Positions 26,938 through 36,700 of a DNA stretch of 64,000 nucleotides are shown here, piece after piece. The notes under the pieces are model-generated. The model worked only from the letters and a program-made list of their open reading frames with translations. It made no database searches and had not been told where the DNA came from. Origin of the DNA: Clostridia bacterium (lineage in GTDB: Bacteria > Bacillota > Clostridia > Acetivibrionales > STF1-152); assembly GCA_028280575.1 (NCBI GenBank), contig JANQLN010000079.1, positions 1 to 64,000 on the forward strand. The letters run 5' to 3'. Each line of letters begins with the position of its first letter. Position 1 is the first letter of the stretch. The position numbers and the translations under genes are program-made.

Positions 26938-28605
26938 ATGAAGCTTACAGGTGCACAAATTTTAGTTGAATGTTTAAAAGAACAGGATGTAAATACAATT
27001 TTCGGATATCCGGGAGGAGCGGTATTAAACATATATGATGCTCTTTTAAAGGCAAAAGACGATATAAGGCACATTTTGACATCCCATGAACAGGGAGCTT
27101 CCCATGCAGCCGACGGGTACGCCAGGGCAACGGGGAAGGTCGGTGTATGCATAGCTACTTCCGGTCCGGGGGCTACCAACCTTGTAACCGGTATAGCAAC
27201 TGCGTACATGGATTCTGTGCCCCTGGTTGCCTTTACGGGACAGGTTCCCACAAGCCTGTTGGGGAAGGACTCCTTCCAGGAAGTAGATATTACTGGAATA
27301 ACAGCACCTATTACGAAACATAATTATATAGTTAAGGACGCAAGCAAACTGGCGGACATTATAAGAAAAGCTTTTAGCATAGCAAGAGAAGGCAGGCCCG
27401 GACCCGTACTGATTGATATTTGCAAGGATGTAACTGCTGCGGAGGCAGAATACGAACCCAAATCCGTTAAGCCTCCGGCAGAAATTCCAATGGGGGCAAC
27501 AGACAGCCAAATAAATGAGGCGGCAGAAATAATAAACAGGGCAAAAAAGCCGGTAATCCTATCAGGGGGCGGAGTATCTATTTCTCAGGCGGACACCGAG
27601 GTGTTAAATTTTGCGGAAAAGGCAATGATTCCTGTTTCCACAACTATGATGGGTTTGGGCTCTTTTCCGGGAAACCATAAGCTCTTTATGGGCCTTGTTG
27701 GAATGCATGGGACAAGAACGTCAAACCATGCGGTTAAGGAAGCCGATCTTTTTATAGCAATCGGTGCAAGATTTTCGGACAGGGTTATCAGCAATGTAAA
27801 GAAATTTGCTCCAAATGCACAGGTTATGCATATAGATATTGACCCTGCGGAGATAAATAAAAATGTTACCGTACAATATCCTTTGGTGGGTAATATTAAA
27901 AAGATATTACAAAAGCTTAATGCTAAAATAGAAATTGTCAGGGAATCAAAATGGGCCGGGCAGATAATTGAATGGAAAAAATCTTACCCTTTAAAATATG
28001 TACAGGACGGTACCTTGAAACCGCACCATGTTGTTGAAAGGATATATGAGCTTACAGGCGGAGATGCTTTAATAACAACCGAGGTGGGACAGAATCAGCT
28101 GTGGGCCGCCCAATTTTATAAATACTCTGCACCCAGGCAGTTTATTTCATCAGGCGGCCTGGGAACAATGGGATACGGGCTGGGAGCCTGTATAGGTGCC
28201 CAGATTGGCATGCCTGGCAAGAAAGTTATTAATATTGCAGGTGACGGGAGCTTTAGGATGAACTGCAATGAAATAGCAACTGCTGTGGAATACAAGCTGC
28301 CTATAGTAATAGCTATCCTTAATAATCATGTTTTGGGAATGGTAAGGCAATGGCAGGATATGTTCTATGACGGAAGGTTTTCCTCTACAACAATTGACAG
28401 GGACGGAAGCTTTGTAAAATTGGCAGAAGCATTTGGTGCAATAGGCATAAATGTCACAAAACCGGAAGAGGTTGACGGTGCTTTAAATAGGGCCCTGGCG
28501 TCAAAGGACACTCCCGTGCTTATAAATTTTGAAATTGACAGGGATGACAAGGTTTTTCCAATAGTACCTCCCGGGGCTGCCATAGATGAGCTTATTGAAG
28601 AATAG
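26938..28605 (+). CDS. ilvB: Acetolactate synthase, large (catalytic) subunit
   Basis: Condenses two pyruvates, or pyruvate with 2-oxobutyrate, using thiamine diphosphate, at the first common step of branched-chain amino acid synthesis. A 555-residue protein: the PYR domain has the catalytic Glu in SHEQGASHAADGYAR, the central FAD/DHAP-like domain follows (about 190-330), and the TPP-binding domain has GDGSFRMNCNE running to AILNN. WQDMFY is the usual herbicide-site region. No ilvN small regulatory subunit adjoins it, so feedback control depends on a subunit encoded elsewhere or is absent. AAAGGACG precedes the ATG. Confidence 0.95.
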   Translation: MKLTGAQILVECLKEQDVNTIFGYPGGAVLNIYDALLKAKDDIRHILTSHEQGASHAADGYARATGKVGVCIATSGPGATNLVTGIATAYMDSVPLVAFTGQVPTSLLGKDSFQEVDITGITAPITKHNYIVKDASKLADIIRKAFSIAREGRPGPVLIDICKDVTAAEAEYEPKSVKPPAEIPMGATDSQINEAAEIINRAKKPVILSGGGVSISQADTEVLNFAEKAMIPVSTTMMGLGSFPGNHKLFMGLVGMHGTRTSNHAVKEADLFIAIGARFSDRVISNVKKFAPNAQVMHIDIDPAEINKNVTVQYPLVGNIKKILQKLNAKIEIVRESKWAGQIIEWKKSYPLKYVQDGTLKPHHVVERIYELTGGDALITTEVGQNQLWAAQFYKYSAPRQFISSGGLGTMGYGLGACIGAQIGMPGKKVINIAGDGSFRMNCNEIATAVEYKLPIVIAILNNHVLGMVRQWQDMFYDGRFSSTTIDRDGSFVKLAEAFGAIGINVTKPEEVDGALNRALASKDTPVLINFEIDRDDKVFPIVPPGAAIDELIEE

Positions 28606-28711
28606 TTACAAGCGAGCCGGGAATATTCCCCATAGCCATAAGTATAAGTAGATTTAAAATTTACATAAGGCAGGGCAGAAATGTTTATTAATTATAATAT
28701 GTTTTATTCCA

Positions 28712-29482
28712 TTGGCCTTGGTATTATATTTTTTTTTATTGGGTACAAGCTATCGTTATCCATTGGCAAAAAAGCTTAAATATATTTTAAGCTTGTTATT
28801 TTTTTTATTTTGCCTGCCTGGTGTATTGTTTATTACCTGCAATATATTTAGTGCAATACGGTTTTCTATATGGTATATTGAGTTTAGAAGTTTAGATAAA
28901 ATTGAGGTATTATCTGCATTCTGGGCATTATTTATAGGCTTTGTTACAAATAAAAGCCGGTCCGGCAGAGTTAAATGGAAAAAATATAACAAGTATATTT
29001 ACTTAACTGCCCTACTTCTTGTTTTAGCACCATATTTGGAGCCGGTAGTATTTCCTGCAGAGTTTAAGAATAAAATCGGTAACGAATGGAAAGAAGGAGT
29101 TTGCTTGCAGACAACCGGTTTTACCTGTGGAGCAGCTTCTTTGGCAACAGTGTTCAATCACTATGGAAAAAAACAGTCGGAAAAAGAAATAGCAAGGTCT
29201 ACCTTTGCCAGCCTGGGCGGCGTAGAGGAGTGGTATCTGGTAAGATACGCAAGGCATCAAGGCTACAATGTAAAATGCATGTACCTGAAGGATTTGTCCA
29301 AAACAGCATATCCGTCCCTGCTGGCTGTAAGATTTAATAATATACCCCACTTTATAGCTTTTTTGGGCAAAGTTAATGAAAAATATATTATCGGAGACCC
29401 TTTAAGCGGCAAGTCTTTTTTGACAAAGGCCGAATTTTTTGACAAGTATGTTTATGACGAACTTACAATAGTAATTGATTAA
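28712..29482 (+). CDS. C39-like cysteine peptidase domain membrane protein (probable N-terminal frameshift)
   Basis: The frame given (from a TTG, 256 residues) has hydrophobic segments over about the first 115 residues, then a papain-like C39 domain: CLQTTGFTCGAAS (Gln then the active Cys), IPHFIAFLG (His) and GDPLSG (Asp), the expected triad. C39 domains usually cleave double-glycine leaders in bacteriocin ABC exporters; stand-alone membrane forms are of unknown function. The TTG has no ribosome binding site. A frame starting at ATG 28681 encodes a membrane helix and ends in SIGKKA-stop; removing one A from the six-A run at 28768-28773 joins it to this frame as SIGKKLKYIL. The gene is probably longer and carries a frameshift, slippage site or sequencing error. 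Confidence 0.75.
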   Translation: MALVLYFFLLGTSYRYPLAKKLKYILSLLFFLFCLPGVLFITCNIFSAIRFSIWYIEFRSLDKIEVLSAFWALFIGFVTNKSRSGRVKWKKYNKYIYLTALLLVLAPYLEPVVFPAEFKNKIGNEWKEGVCLQTTGFTCGAASLATVFNHYGKKQSEKEIARSTFASLGGVEEWYLVRYARHQGYNVKCMYLKDLSKTAYPSLLAVRFNNIPHFIAFLGKVNEKYIIGDPLSGKSFLTKAEFFDKYVYDELTIVID

Positions 29483-29518
29483 GGAATGATTAAGGCGCAA
29501 ATTGCCTAAATAAAATGC

Positions 29519-29547
29519 TTGACTTTTTGTTTGGCATGTGCTAAATT
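29519..29547 (+). promoter_or_regulatory. Promoter of the rpmG-secE-nusG operon
   Basis: TTGACT (29519-29524), 17-base spacer, TAAATT (29542-29547). It lies about 70 bases before rpmG. Confidence 0.6.
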
Positions 29548-29623
29548 AAATACTGTGTTGGAAGGCTTTTTTTTTATGTCCAAAAATAGCCTGAAATGCT
29601 GCTTAAAGCTGGAGGTGGAAGCA

Positions 29624-29773
29624 ATGAGATTGAAGATTACGCTTGCATGTACTGATTGCAAGCAAAGGAATTATCATACTATGAAAAACAAAAATAACGA
29701 TCCTGACAGGATTGAACTTAAAAAATATTGCAAATTTTGCGGCAAGCAAACGGTTCATAAGGAAACAAAATAA
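29624..29773 (+). CDS. rpmG: 50S ribosomal protein L33
   Basis: A 49-residue basic protein, [19 protein letters not shown] at its start and [17 protein letters not shown] at its end. The two CxxC pairs mark the zinc-binding (C+) form of L33. GGAGGTGG lies 5-6 bases before the ATG at 29624; the frame is open upstream but that stretch contains the promoter. It heads the standard rpmG-secE-nusG order. Confidence 0.96.
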   Translation: MRLKITLACTDCKQRNYHTMKNKNNDPDRIELKKYCKFCGKQTVHKETK

Positions 29774-29797
29774 AATTATTTAGTGGAGATATATGAT

Positions 29798-30010
29798 ATG
29801 GCTGCTGAAACGGTAAAAAAGAAAAGAAAAAGTATTAAAAAGTTTTTTAAGGAAATAAAAAGTGAGCTGAAGAAAGTTATTTGGCCGAACAGGGAGCAAT
29901 TAATCAACAATACTGTTTCTGTTTTGCTGGCTTGCTTTATAATTGGTGCCATAATATGGATTGCAGACTGGGCATTACTTGGCATAGTAACCAATACATT
30001 GGCAAAATAA
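29798..30010 (+). CDS. secE: Preprotein translocase subunit SecE
   Basis: A 70-residue single-span protein: a basic N-terminus rich in Lys (about 5-20), the conserved amphipathic segment FFKEIKSELKKVIWPNREQL, and one membrane helix (about 43-65). It clamps SecY in the SecYEG channel. The ATG at 29798 has GTGGAG about 8 bases upstream; the GTG at 29783 lies inside that site and is not used. It lies between rpmG and nusG. Confidence 0.95.
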   Translation: MAAETVKKKRKSIKKFFKEIKSELKKVIWPNREQLINNTVSVLLACFIIGAIIWIADWALLGIVTNTLAK

Positions 30011-30151
30011 AGGCTTCATGAATTTTTTGTATGGATTACAGTAGTTTTTTTCATGGTATAAGGTGATGTATGGTGTAGATTTATGAAGCGTTATATATTA
30101 AAGAGCATGTGTGTTAATAAAGTTTGAGCATGCTTAAAGGGAGGGCATAGT

Positions 30152-30688
30152 ATGCTTTCTGAAGAAAGTATTTCTGAAAATGCCAGGTGGTATGTTGTGC
30201 ATACATATTCCGGTTATGAAAACAAAGTAAAGGCTAACATAGAAAAACTGGTTGAAAATAGAGCTATGCAGGACTTTATCATTGACATAGTAGTACCTAT
30301 GGAGGAACAAATTGAAATTAAAGACGGAAGAAAGAAGGTTACCTTAAGAAAGGTATTTCCCGGGTATGTCCTTATTAAAATGGTCATGACCGATGAATCC
30401 TGGTACATGGTTAGAAACACAAGAGGTGTTACAGGGTTTGTAGGACCGGGTTCAAAGCCTGTTCCCCTATCCGAGGAGGAAATAAGGGCAATGGGTGTGG
30501 AAGAGTTTGCGCCTCTGCTGGATTATGAAATTGGGGACAGTGTAAGGGTTATATCCGGTCCTCTTGAAAATTTCATAGGTACGGTTGAAGAAATAAATCT
30601 TGAAAAGAAAAAGGTTAAAGCTATGGTTTCCATGTTCGGCAGGGAAACCCCTGTTGAATTGGAATTGGCACAAATCCAGAAGCTTTAG
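30152..30688 (+). CDS. nusG: Transcription elongation/antitermination factor NusG
   Basis: A 178-residue protein with the NGN domain (about 8-115; ARWYVVHTYSGYENKVK start, FPGYVLIKM, RNTRGVTGFVG) that binds the RNA polymerase clamp. A C-terminal KOW domain (about 125-178; GDSVRVISGPLENFIGTVEE) contacts ribosomal protein S10 or Rho. Length and order before rplK are standard. GGGAGGG lies 8 bases before the ATG. A 141-base gap upstream shows no clear promoter. A weak GC hairpin (GCAGGTCTTTG against CAAAGCCTG) follows the stop. Confidence 0.96.
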   Translation: MLSEESISENARWYVVHTYSGYENKVKANIEKLVENRAMQDFIIDIVVPMEEQIEIKDGRKKVTLRKVFPGYVLIKMVMTDESWYMVRNTRGVTGFVGPGSKPVPLSEEEIRAMGVEEFAPLLDYEIGDSVRVISGPLENFIGTVEEINLEKKKVKAMVSMFGRETPVELELAQIQKL

Positions 30689-30749
30689 GCTGGCAGGTCT
30701 TTGGAGTCAAAGCCTGAAGCCTGCTTTTGTATTATAGGATGATATTAGA

Positions 30750-30803
30750 CAGGCAATTGGTGCTATAGTTGCCTGGTTGATATAAATGACACTTAAAGTG
30801 TCA
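30750..30803 (+). promoter_or_regulatory. Two hairpins in the rplK leader
   Basis: CAGGCAA (30750-30756) pairs with TTGCCTG (30769-30775). It is followed by a perfect 17-base palindrome TGACACTTAAAGTGTCA (30787-30803), 25 bases before the rplK start. Possible L1/L11 autoregulatory site or operator; no established match was recognised. Confidence 0.4.
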
Positions 30804-30828
30804 CAAAATAACTGGGAGGTGGAATGAA

Positions 30829-31254
30829 ATGGCAAAAAAAGTGATTGGTTTTGTTAAGCTGCAGATACCTGCAGGCAAGGCAACTCCGGCTCCACCGGTT
30901 GGACCAGCGCTGGGACAGCATGGAATTAACATTATGGGGTTTTGTAAGGAATTTAATGAAAAGACTGCTAAAGATGCAGGTCTTATTATACCTGTTGTGA
31001 TTACGGTATATGCGGACAGGTCTTTTACATTTATTACAAAGACACCACCTGCTGCCGTCCTTATCAAAAAAGCGTGCAACATTGAAAGTGGTTCCGGTGT
31101 GCCCAACAGGGATAAAGTTGCTACTATCTCAAAGGATGAACTTAAGAAGATAGCAGAAATGAAAATGCAGGATTTGAATGCAGCCAATGTGGAATCCGCA
31201 ATGAGTATGATCGCCGGCACTGCCAGGAGTATGGGCGTTGTTGTTAAGGATTAG
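30829..31254 (+). CDS. rplK: 50S ribosomal protein L11
   Basis: A 141-residue protein that binds 23S rRNA at the GTPase-associated centre. The N-terminal domain shows [20 protein letters not shown] and [15 protein letters not shown], with the proline helix targeted by thiostrepton. The C-terminal rRNA-binding domain ends [22 protein letters not shown] lies 8 bases before the ATG. It is followed by rplA as usual. Confidence 0.97.
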   Translation: MAKKVIGFVKLQIPAGKATPAPPVGPALGQHGINIMGFCKEFNEKTAKDAGLIIPVVITVYADRSFTFITKTPPAAVLIKKACNIESGSGVPNRDKVATISKDELKKIAEMKMQDLNAANVESAMSMIAGTARSMGVVVKD

Positions 31255-31287
31255 AGCTTATCTTAAACAGGTGGGAGTTGAAAAAAG

Positions 31288-31983
31288 ATGAAAAGAGGAA
31301 AAAAATATCAAGAAAGTGTAAAGCTTATTGATAAGGAAAACTACTACAGTTCGCAAGAAGCTCTTGACCTGGTTCAGAAAATGGCCAGGGCTAATTTTGA
31401 TGAAACTGTAGAGGCCCATATTAAATTGGGTGTTGACTCAAGGCACGCGGACCAGCAGGTGAGAGGTGCGGTTGTACTTCCGCATGGTACCGGAAAATCA
31501 ATAAGGGTATTGGTGTTTGCCAGGGGTGATAAGGCTGTTGAAGCTGAAAAGGCAGGGGCGGATTATGTCGGAGCCGAAGATTTTGTAGCGAAGATACAAA
31601 ATGACAACTGGTTTGAATTTGACGTGGTTGTTGCAACGCCGGATATGATGTCTGTTATAGGCAGGCTTGGGAGGGTATTGGGACCTAAAGGCTTGATGCC
31701 TAACCCAAAAGCAGGGACCGTAACAATGGATGTTGCAAAAGCGGTCAATGATATAAAGGCCGGCAAGATTGAATATAGACTTGATAAGACGAATATAATG
31801 CACTGCCCTATAGGTAAAGTTTCCTTTGGGACAGAAAAGCTGCTTGAGAATTTCCGTACTTTATTGGGAACGGTTATTAAAGCCAAGCCTGCTGCTGCAA
31901 AAGGCCAGTACTTAAAAAGTGTTGTTGTTTCAAGTACTATGGGACCCGGAGTTAAGGTGCATTCGCAAAAAATCATGGACTGA
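31288..31983 (+). CDS. rplA: 50S ribosomal protein L1
   Basis: A 231-residue L1 protein of the ribosomal L1 stalk. It starts [17 protein letters not shown] and contains the [20 protein letters not shown] signature near the middle, with the expected C-terminal [16 protein letters not shown]1 often represses its own operon by binding the leader mRNA; the hairpins before rplK could be such a site, which is inference. GGTGGGAG precedes the ATG. Confidence 0.97.
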   Translation: MKRGKKYQESVKLIDKENYYSSQEALDLVQKMARANFDETVEAHIKLGVDSRHADQQVRGAVVLPHGTGKSIRVLVFARGDKAVEAEKAGADYVGAEDFVAKIQNDNWFEFDVVVATPDMMSVIGRLGRVLGPKGLMPNPKAGTVTMDVAKAVNDIKAGKIEYRLDKTNIMHCPIGKVSFGTEKLLENFRTLLGTVIKAKPAAAKGQYLKSVVVSSTMGPGVKVHSQKIMD

Positions 31984-32054
31984 TTTTATCACAGCAGCAA
32001 AAGAACTTTACAAAATGACGGGAATGTATTAATATATATGTGAACTTAATATGA

Positions 32055-32188
32055 AGCCATAGACAGCAGGTGTACTGTAATTTGTGCATAATCGACTATA
32101 TTTTAGGATTCGGCCTGCCGAGGTATTTTTTAAACAAAGGTTAATCAGCCTCCAAAAATGTCTGTGCTTTAAATTTTTGGAGGTTTTT
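32055..32188 (+). ncRNA. Ribosomal protein L10 leader with attenuator
   Basis: The conserved L10-leader elements are visible: AGACAGCAGGTG (32061-32072) and CCTGCCGAGGT (32114-32124), which bind the L10-L12 complex in Gram-positive bacteria. They are followed by an intrinsic terminator, CCTCCAAAAAT (32149-32159) pairing with ATTTTTGGAGG (32173-32183) and TTTTT. This arrangement lets excess L10(L12)4 stop transcription of rplJL. Recognition is by the established Rfam-type motif, from memory. Confidence 0.88.
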
Positions 32189-32206
32189 ATATGGGAGGTG
32201 AAATAA

Positions 32207-32734
32207 TTGCCAAGTGAAAAAGTACTTGCTCAAAAAAAACAGATTGTAAGTCAGTTATCTGAAAAAATAAAAGATTCAATATCTATTGTTTTTGCAGATT
32301 ACAGGGGCTTGACCGTGGAACAGGATACAGAGTTAAGACGCGCTTTCCGGGAAGCCGGAGTTGAATACAGTGTAGTTAAGAATTCGCTCACCAGATTTGC
32401 GGTTAAAGAGATAGGTTTAGAAGGGCTTATTGAGCATTTGAATGGTCCTATTGCTATGGCTGCAAGCGGCAAGGACCCTGTATCACCTGCCAAGGTTCTG
32501 GCAGAATATTCGAAAAAATTCAATGTTCTTGAAATGAAGGTTGGTGTTCTGGAAGGCAAGATTATAGATATCGAAGGAATAAAAGCTATAGCTGCCCTGC
32601 CTTCTAAGGAGGAGCTTGTTGCCAAGGTATTGGGCGGATTAAATGCACCCATATCCGGATTTGTCAATGTATTGAATGGTAATATCAGAGGACTTGTTGT
32701 TGCATTGAATGCAATAGCTGAGCAAAAAGCATAA
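32207..32734 (+). CDS. rplJ: 50S ribosomal protein L10
   Basis: A 175-residue protein forming the base of the L7/L12 stalk. The N-terminal rRNA-binding domain shows SIVFADYRGLTVEQDTELR and VVKNSLTRFA; the C-terminal helix ends NIRGLVVALNAIAEQKA and carries L7/L12 dimers. The start is TTG at 32207, with GGGAGGTG 6 bases upstream; no in-frame ATG is available. It is controlled by the L10 leader directly upstream. Confidence 0.96.
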   Translation: MPSEKVLAQKKQIVSQLSEKIKDSISIVFADYRGLTVEQDTELRRAFREAGVEYSVVKNSLTRFAVKEIGLEGLIEHLNGPIAMAASGKDPVSPAKVLAEYSKKFNVLEMKVGVLEGKIIDIEGIKAIAALPSKEELVAKVLGGLNAPISGFVNVLNGNIRGLVVALNAIAEQKA

Positions 32735-32786
32735 AACATAAAACATGAAAGATAACTATATTTAGATCATACGGAGGTATATTAAA

Positions 32787-33170
32787 ATGGCAAGTGAAAA
32801 GGTTACAAATTTAATTGAAGAAGTAAAAACATTAACGGTGTTGGAATTATCGGAATTGGTAAAGGCCCTTGAGGAAGAGTTTGGTGTATCGGCAGCAGCA
32901 CCTGTTGCCGTAGCGGCAGTCGGAGGAGGAACAGATGCGGGAGCGGCGGAAGAAGAAAAAACCGAATTTGATGTGGTACTTAAAGAGATTGGCTCGCAGA
33001 AAATAAAGGTTATCAAGGTTGTTAGGGAATTAACCGGTCTCGGACTTAAAGAAGCTAAAGATTTAGTTGACGGTGCACCCAGTACAATTAAGGAAGCCGT
33101 ATCAAAGGAAGAAGCAGAAGAAGTTGAAGCAAAATTCAAAGAAGTCGGTGCTGTCACAGAGATTAAATAA
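32787..33170 (+). CDS. rplL: 50S ribosomal protein L7/L12
   Basis: A 127-residue acidic stalk protein: N-terminal dimerisation helices (about 1-35; [20 protein letters not shown]), a flexible Ala/Gly hinge (about 36-55), and the C-terminal factor-binding domain ([40 protein letters not shown]). It recruits EF-G and EF-Tu, both encoded downstream in this window. GGAGG lies before the ATG. A family C repeat and a strong terminator follow, so rpoB is on a separate transcript, at least in part. Confidence 0.97.
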   Translation: MASEKVTNLIEEVKTLTVLELSELVKALEEEFGVSAAAPVAVAAVGGGTDAGAAEEEKTEFDVVLKEIGSQKIKVIKVVRELTGLGLKEAKDLVDGAPSTIKEAVSKEEAEEVEAKFKEVGAVTEIK

Positions 33171-33173
33171 CTA

Positions 33174-33211
33174 ATACTATATGAAACGGCTTTAATTCTT
33201 GCATTATGACG
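33174..33211. repeat. Palindromic repeat family C, left-end fragment
   Basis: ATACTATATGAAACGGCTTT and the following bases to about 33198 match 15235-15259 closely; similarity then fades. It starts four bases after the rplL stop, ahead of the terminator. Confidence 0.7.
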
Positions 33212-33227
33212 CATACGCATATATATT

Positions 33228-33261
33228 AAAAAAAGGAGCTTTTTACAGCTCCTTTTTTTAA
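33228..33261 (+). terminator. Terminator after rplL
   Basis: AAAAAAAGGAGCT (33228-33240) pairs with AGCTCCTTTTTTT (33247-33259) around TTTTAC. A strong, possibly bidirectional intrinsic terminator separating rplJL from rpoBC. Confidence 0.85.
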
Positions 33262-33316
33262 TTATTTTATAATTTTCATCATGTACGGAAATAATTTTAA
33301 AAGAGCAAATAAATCG

Positions 33317-33345
33317 TTGACAAGTTAAATTAGCTGTGTTAGAAT
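33317..33345 (+). promoter_or_regulatory. Strong promoter of rpoBC
   Basis: A perfect TTGACA (33317-33322), 17-base spacer and TAGAAT (33340-33345). Transcription would begin near 33352, giving a leader of about 370 bases. Confidence 0.75.
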
Positions 33346-33351
33346 TATAAA

Positions 33352-33720
33352 CTGCGTTATTATTATGGAAAGGAAGTAACGTACTTTTTTTTATGCGTTT
33401 AAAATAATGATAAGACGAGTTACTTAGAGTGTATATTTTGATTATACCACAATAGAATAAATAAGACAACAAGTGTTAATAATATTTTGTATGATTGAAA
33501 AAGAAAGTATTATATATGGTATGTATATATAATTTGTTTTATACCTTGTATCTTTAATGTAATTTGTGGTTTTATATTTTATTACAATTTAAGAAAACTC
33601 CTGTTTAAAATGTTCATATTGAGGCAGTTGTTTACAGTGGTTTAACAATGCAATAACGGCAGGTATTATTATAGTATGGTTATAAGCAATAAAAAGTCAA
33701 TACTCATGAGGTGATAATTA
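33352..33720 (+). promoter_or_regulatory. Long untranslated leader of rpoB
   Basis: This part of the 550-base gap 33171-33720 holds no credible gene. AAGTAAC (33374-33380) can pair with GTTACTT (33419-33425). The rest is A/T-rich, with a possible second -10 (TATAGT) near 33671. It may carry post-transcriptional control of beta/beta-prime synthesis; no known motif was recognised. Confidence 0.35.
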
Positions 33721-36700
33721 ATGGTGCATCCTGTTCAGACAGGTAAAAAGACTAGAATGAGTTATTCCAAGATTGAAGAAGTATTAGACATACCCAATTT
33801 AATAGAGGTGCAGAGAAGGTCCTATGAAAATTTTCTTAAAGAAGGTCTTCGTGAAGTTTTCAAAGATGTGTCCCCTATTATGGACTATACGGGTAATTTA
33901 ATTTTGGAGTTTGTGGACTACACTTTGGATGAAAACCCAAAGTATACCGTTTCCGAGTGCAAGGAAAGAGATGCTACATATTCGGCTCCCTTAAAAGTTA
34001 AGGTACGTTTAATTAATAAGGAAACCGGAGAAGTCAAGGAGCAGGAAATATTTATGGGGGATTTCCCTCTCATGACCGAAAAAGGGACTTTTATCATTAA
34101 CGGGGCTGAAAGGGTAATTGTAAGCCAGCTGGTGAGGTCTCCGGGAATATATTATTCCATGAAAATTGACAAGACAGGAGAAAGCCTTTATTCTACGACT
34201 GTTATTCCAAACAGGGGTGCCTGGCTGGAATATGAAACTGATTCAAATGACATAATGTATGTCCGTATTGACAGGACAAGGAAGCTTCCAATAACAGTTT
34301 TGTTAAGAGCAGTTGGTTACGGAACCGACCTGGATATTACAGACCTTCTTGGTGAAGATGAAAAGGTGCTTGCCACTATCCAGAAGGATAATGCTAAAAC
34401 CAGGGAGGAAGGCCTTCTGGAAATATATAAAAGACTGAGGCCCGGAGAGCCTCCAACCGTAGACAGTGCAAAATCACTTATAAACAGCTTGTTTTTTGAC
34501 CCAAAAAGATATGACCTTGCAAAGGTAGGAAGATTTAAGTTTGGAAAGAAGCTCTCTATTTCTTCCAGGATCAGCGGCCAGATTGCGGGAGAAGATATAA
34601 TTGATGAAAGTACCGGAGAAATATTTGTTTCCGAAGGTGAATTAATTGATAGGGACACCGCCCGCAGCATTCAAAATTCCGATATAAATCAGGTCTTGAT
34701 TTCAGTTGGAGAAAAGAAAGTCAAGGTTATAGGAAACAATACGGTTGATTTAAATGAATATCTCAATTTTGACACTGCCGATTTGGGAATCAAGGAATTG
34801 GTAAGGCTGGATATTCTGAAGGAAATACTTAACGATAACAGTTCGGAAAAAGATATAAAAAAAGCAATAAAAGACAGACTGGACGAGCTCTTGCTTAAGT
34901 TTATCACCAGGGAGGATATAGTAGCTTCAATAAACTATCTTGTTCATTTGGATTATGAAATAGGTAATACCGATGATATAGACCACCTTGGAAACAGAAG
35001 GCTGCGTTCGGTAGGCGAGCTTTTGCAAAACCAGTTCAGAATAGGATTATCCAGAATGGAAAGAGTGGTCAGGGAGCGTATGACTATCCAGGATATAGAT
35101 ATTGTTACTCCCCAGGCCCTCATTAATATAAGGCCTGTTGCGGCTGCAATCAAGGAGTTTTTTGGCAGCAGCCAGCTTTCACAGTTTATGGACCAGACCA
35201 ATCCGCTGGCAGAGCTTACCCATAAAAGAAGATTAAGCGCCCTTGGGCCGGGAGGGTTAAGCAGGGAAAGAGCGGGATTTGAAGTCAGGGATGTTCACCA
35301 CTCCCACTATGGCCGCATGTGTCCCATTGAAACGCCGGAAGGCCCTAATATAGGCTTAATAAGCTCTCTTAGCACCTATGCCAGAATCAATGAGTACGGA
35401 TTTGTTGAAGCCCCGTACAGAAAGGTTGACAAATCAAAAGGGATAGTTACTCATGCAATTGATTATCTGACTGCGGATGAAGAGGATGAATTCATGGTTG
35501 CCCAGGCAAATGAGGAATTGACAGAGGATGGGAAATTTGTTCACAAGAGAGTTAAGTGCAGGTATAAAGAGCATATAATGGAAACCGAAAGCACAAAGAT
35601 TGACTATATGGACGTATCGCCAAAGCAGCTTGTTTCTGTTGCTACGGCTATGATTCCTTTTCTGGAAAATGATGATGCCAACCGTGCTTTGATGGGCTCA
35701 AACATGCAAAGGCAGGCTGTGCCTCTTATAAAGCCGGAGGCTCCCCTTATAGGGACAGGAATTGAACATAAGGCTGCAAGGGACTCGGGTGTTGTGATCC
35801 TGGCTAAAGCTCCCGGTATTGTTGACAGGATATCTGCAGATGAAATTGTAATCAAGAATGATTTGGGCAGGAAAGAATATTATAAGCTCCTTAAATATAT
35901 GAGATCAAACCAGGGAACATGCATCAATCAAAGGCCCCTTGTAAAAAAGGGAGACATTGTAAAAAAAGGTGATATAATTGCCGACGGGCCGTCTACGGAT
36001 TTGGGTGAAATTGCCCTTGGCAAAAATATACTTGTGGGATTTATGACCTGGGAGGGGTATAATTACGAAGATGCCATCCTCATAAGTGAAAAGCTTGTTA
36101 AAGACGATACATTTACATCGATCCATATTGAGGAATACGAAGCAGAAGCCAGGGATACGAAGCTCGGGCCCGAGGAGATTACCAGGGATATTCCCAATGT
36201 AAGTGAAGACTCCTTGAAGGACCTGGATGACAGAGGAATTATAAGAATCGGAGCCGAAGTTATTTCGGGAGACATACTGGTAGGAAAGGTTACTCCAAAA
36301 GGAGAGACTGAACTGACGGCGGAAGAAAGGCTGTTAAGGGCTATATTTGGTGAAAAGGCAAGAGAGGTGCGTGATACCTCATTAAGGGTTCCTCACGGTG
36401 AACAGGGGATTATAGTAGATGTTAAGGTCTTTTCAAGAGAAAATGGTGATGAATTACCGCCCGGTGTCAACCAGCTTGTGAGAGTATATATTGCTCAAAA
36501 GAGAAAGATTTCGGTTGGAGATAAAATGGCCGGAAGGCATGGCAACAAGGGTGTTATTTCTAGGATTCTTCCTGAAGAAGACATGCCGTTTTTACCTGAT
36601 GGAACTCCTCTTGAAATAGTGCTTAATCCTCTGGGTGTTCCTTCACGTATGAATATAGGACAGGTGCTTGAAACACATCTGGGATATGCGGCAAAACTGC

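Noticed and set aside
35160-35340. Rifampicin-resistance changes in rpoB
   Set aside because: The pocket residues read as the sensitive type; nothing unusual.
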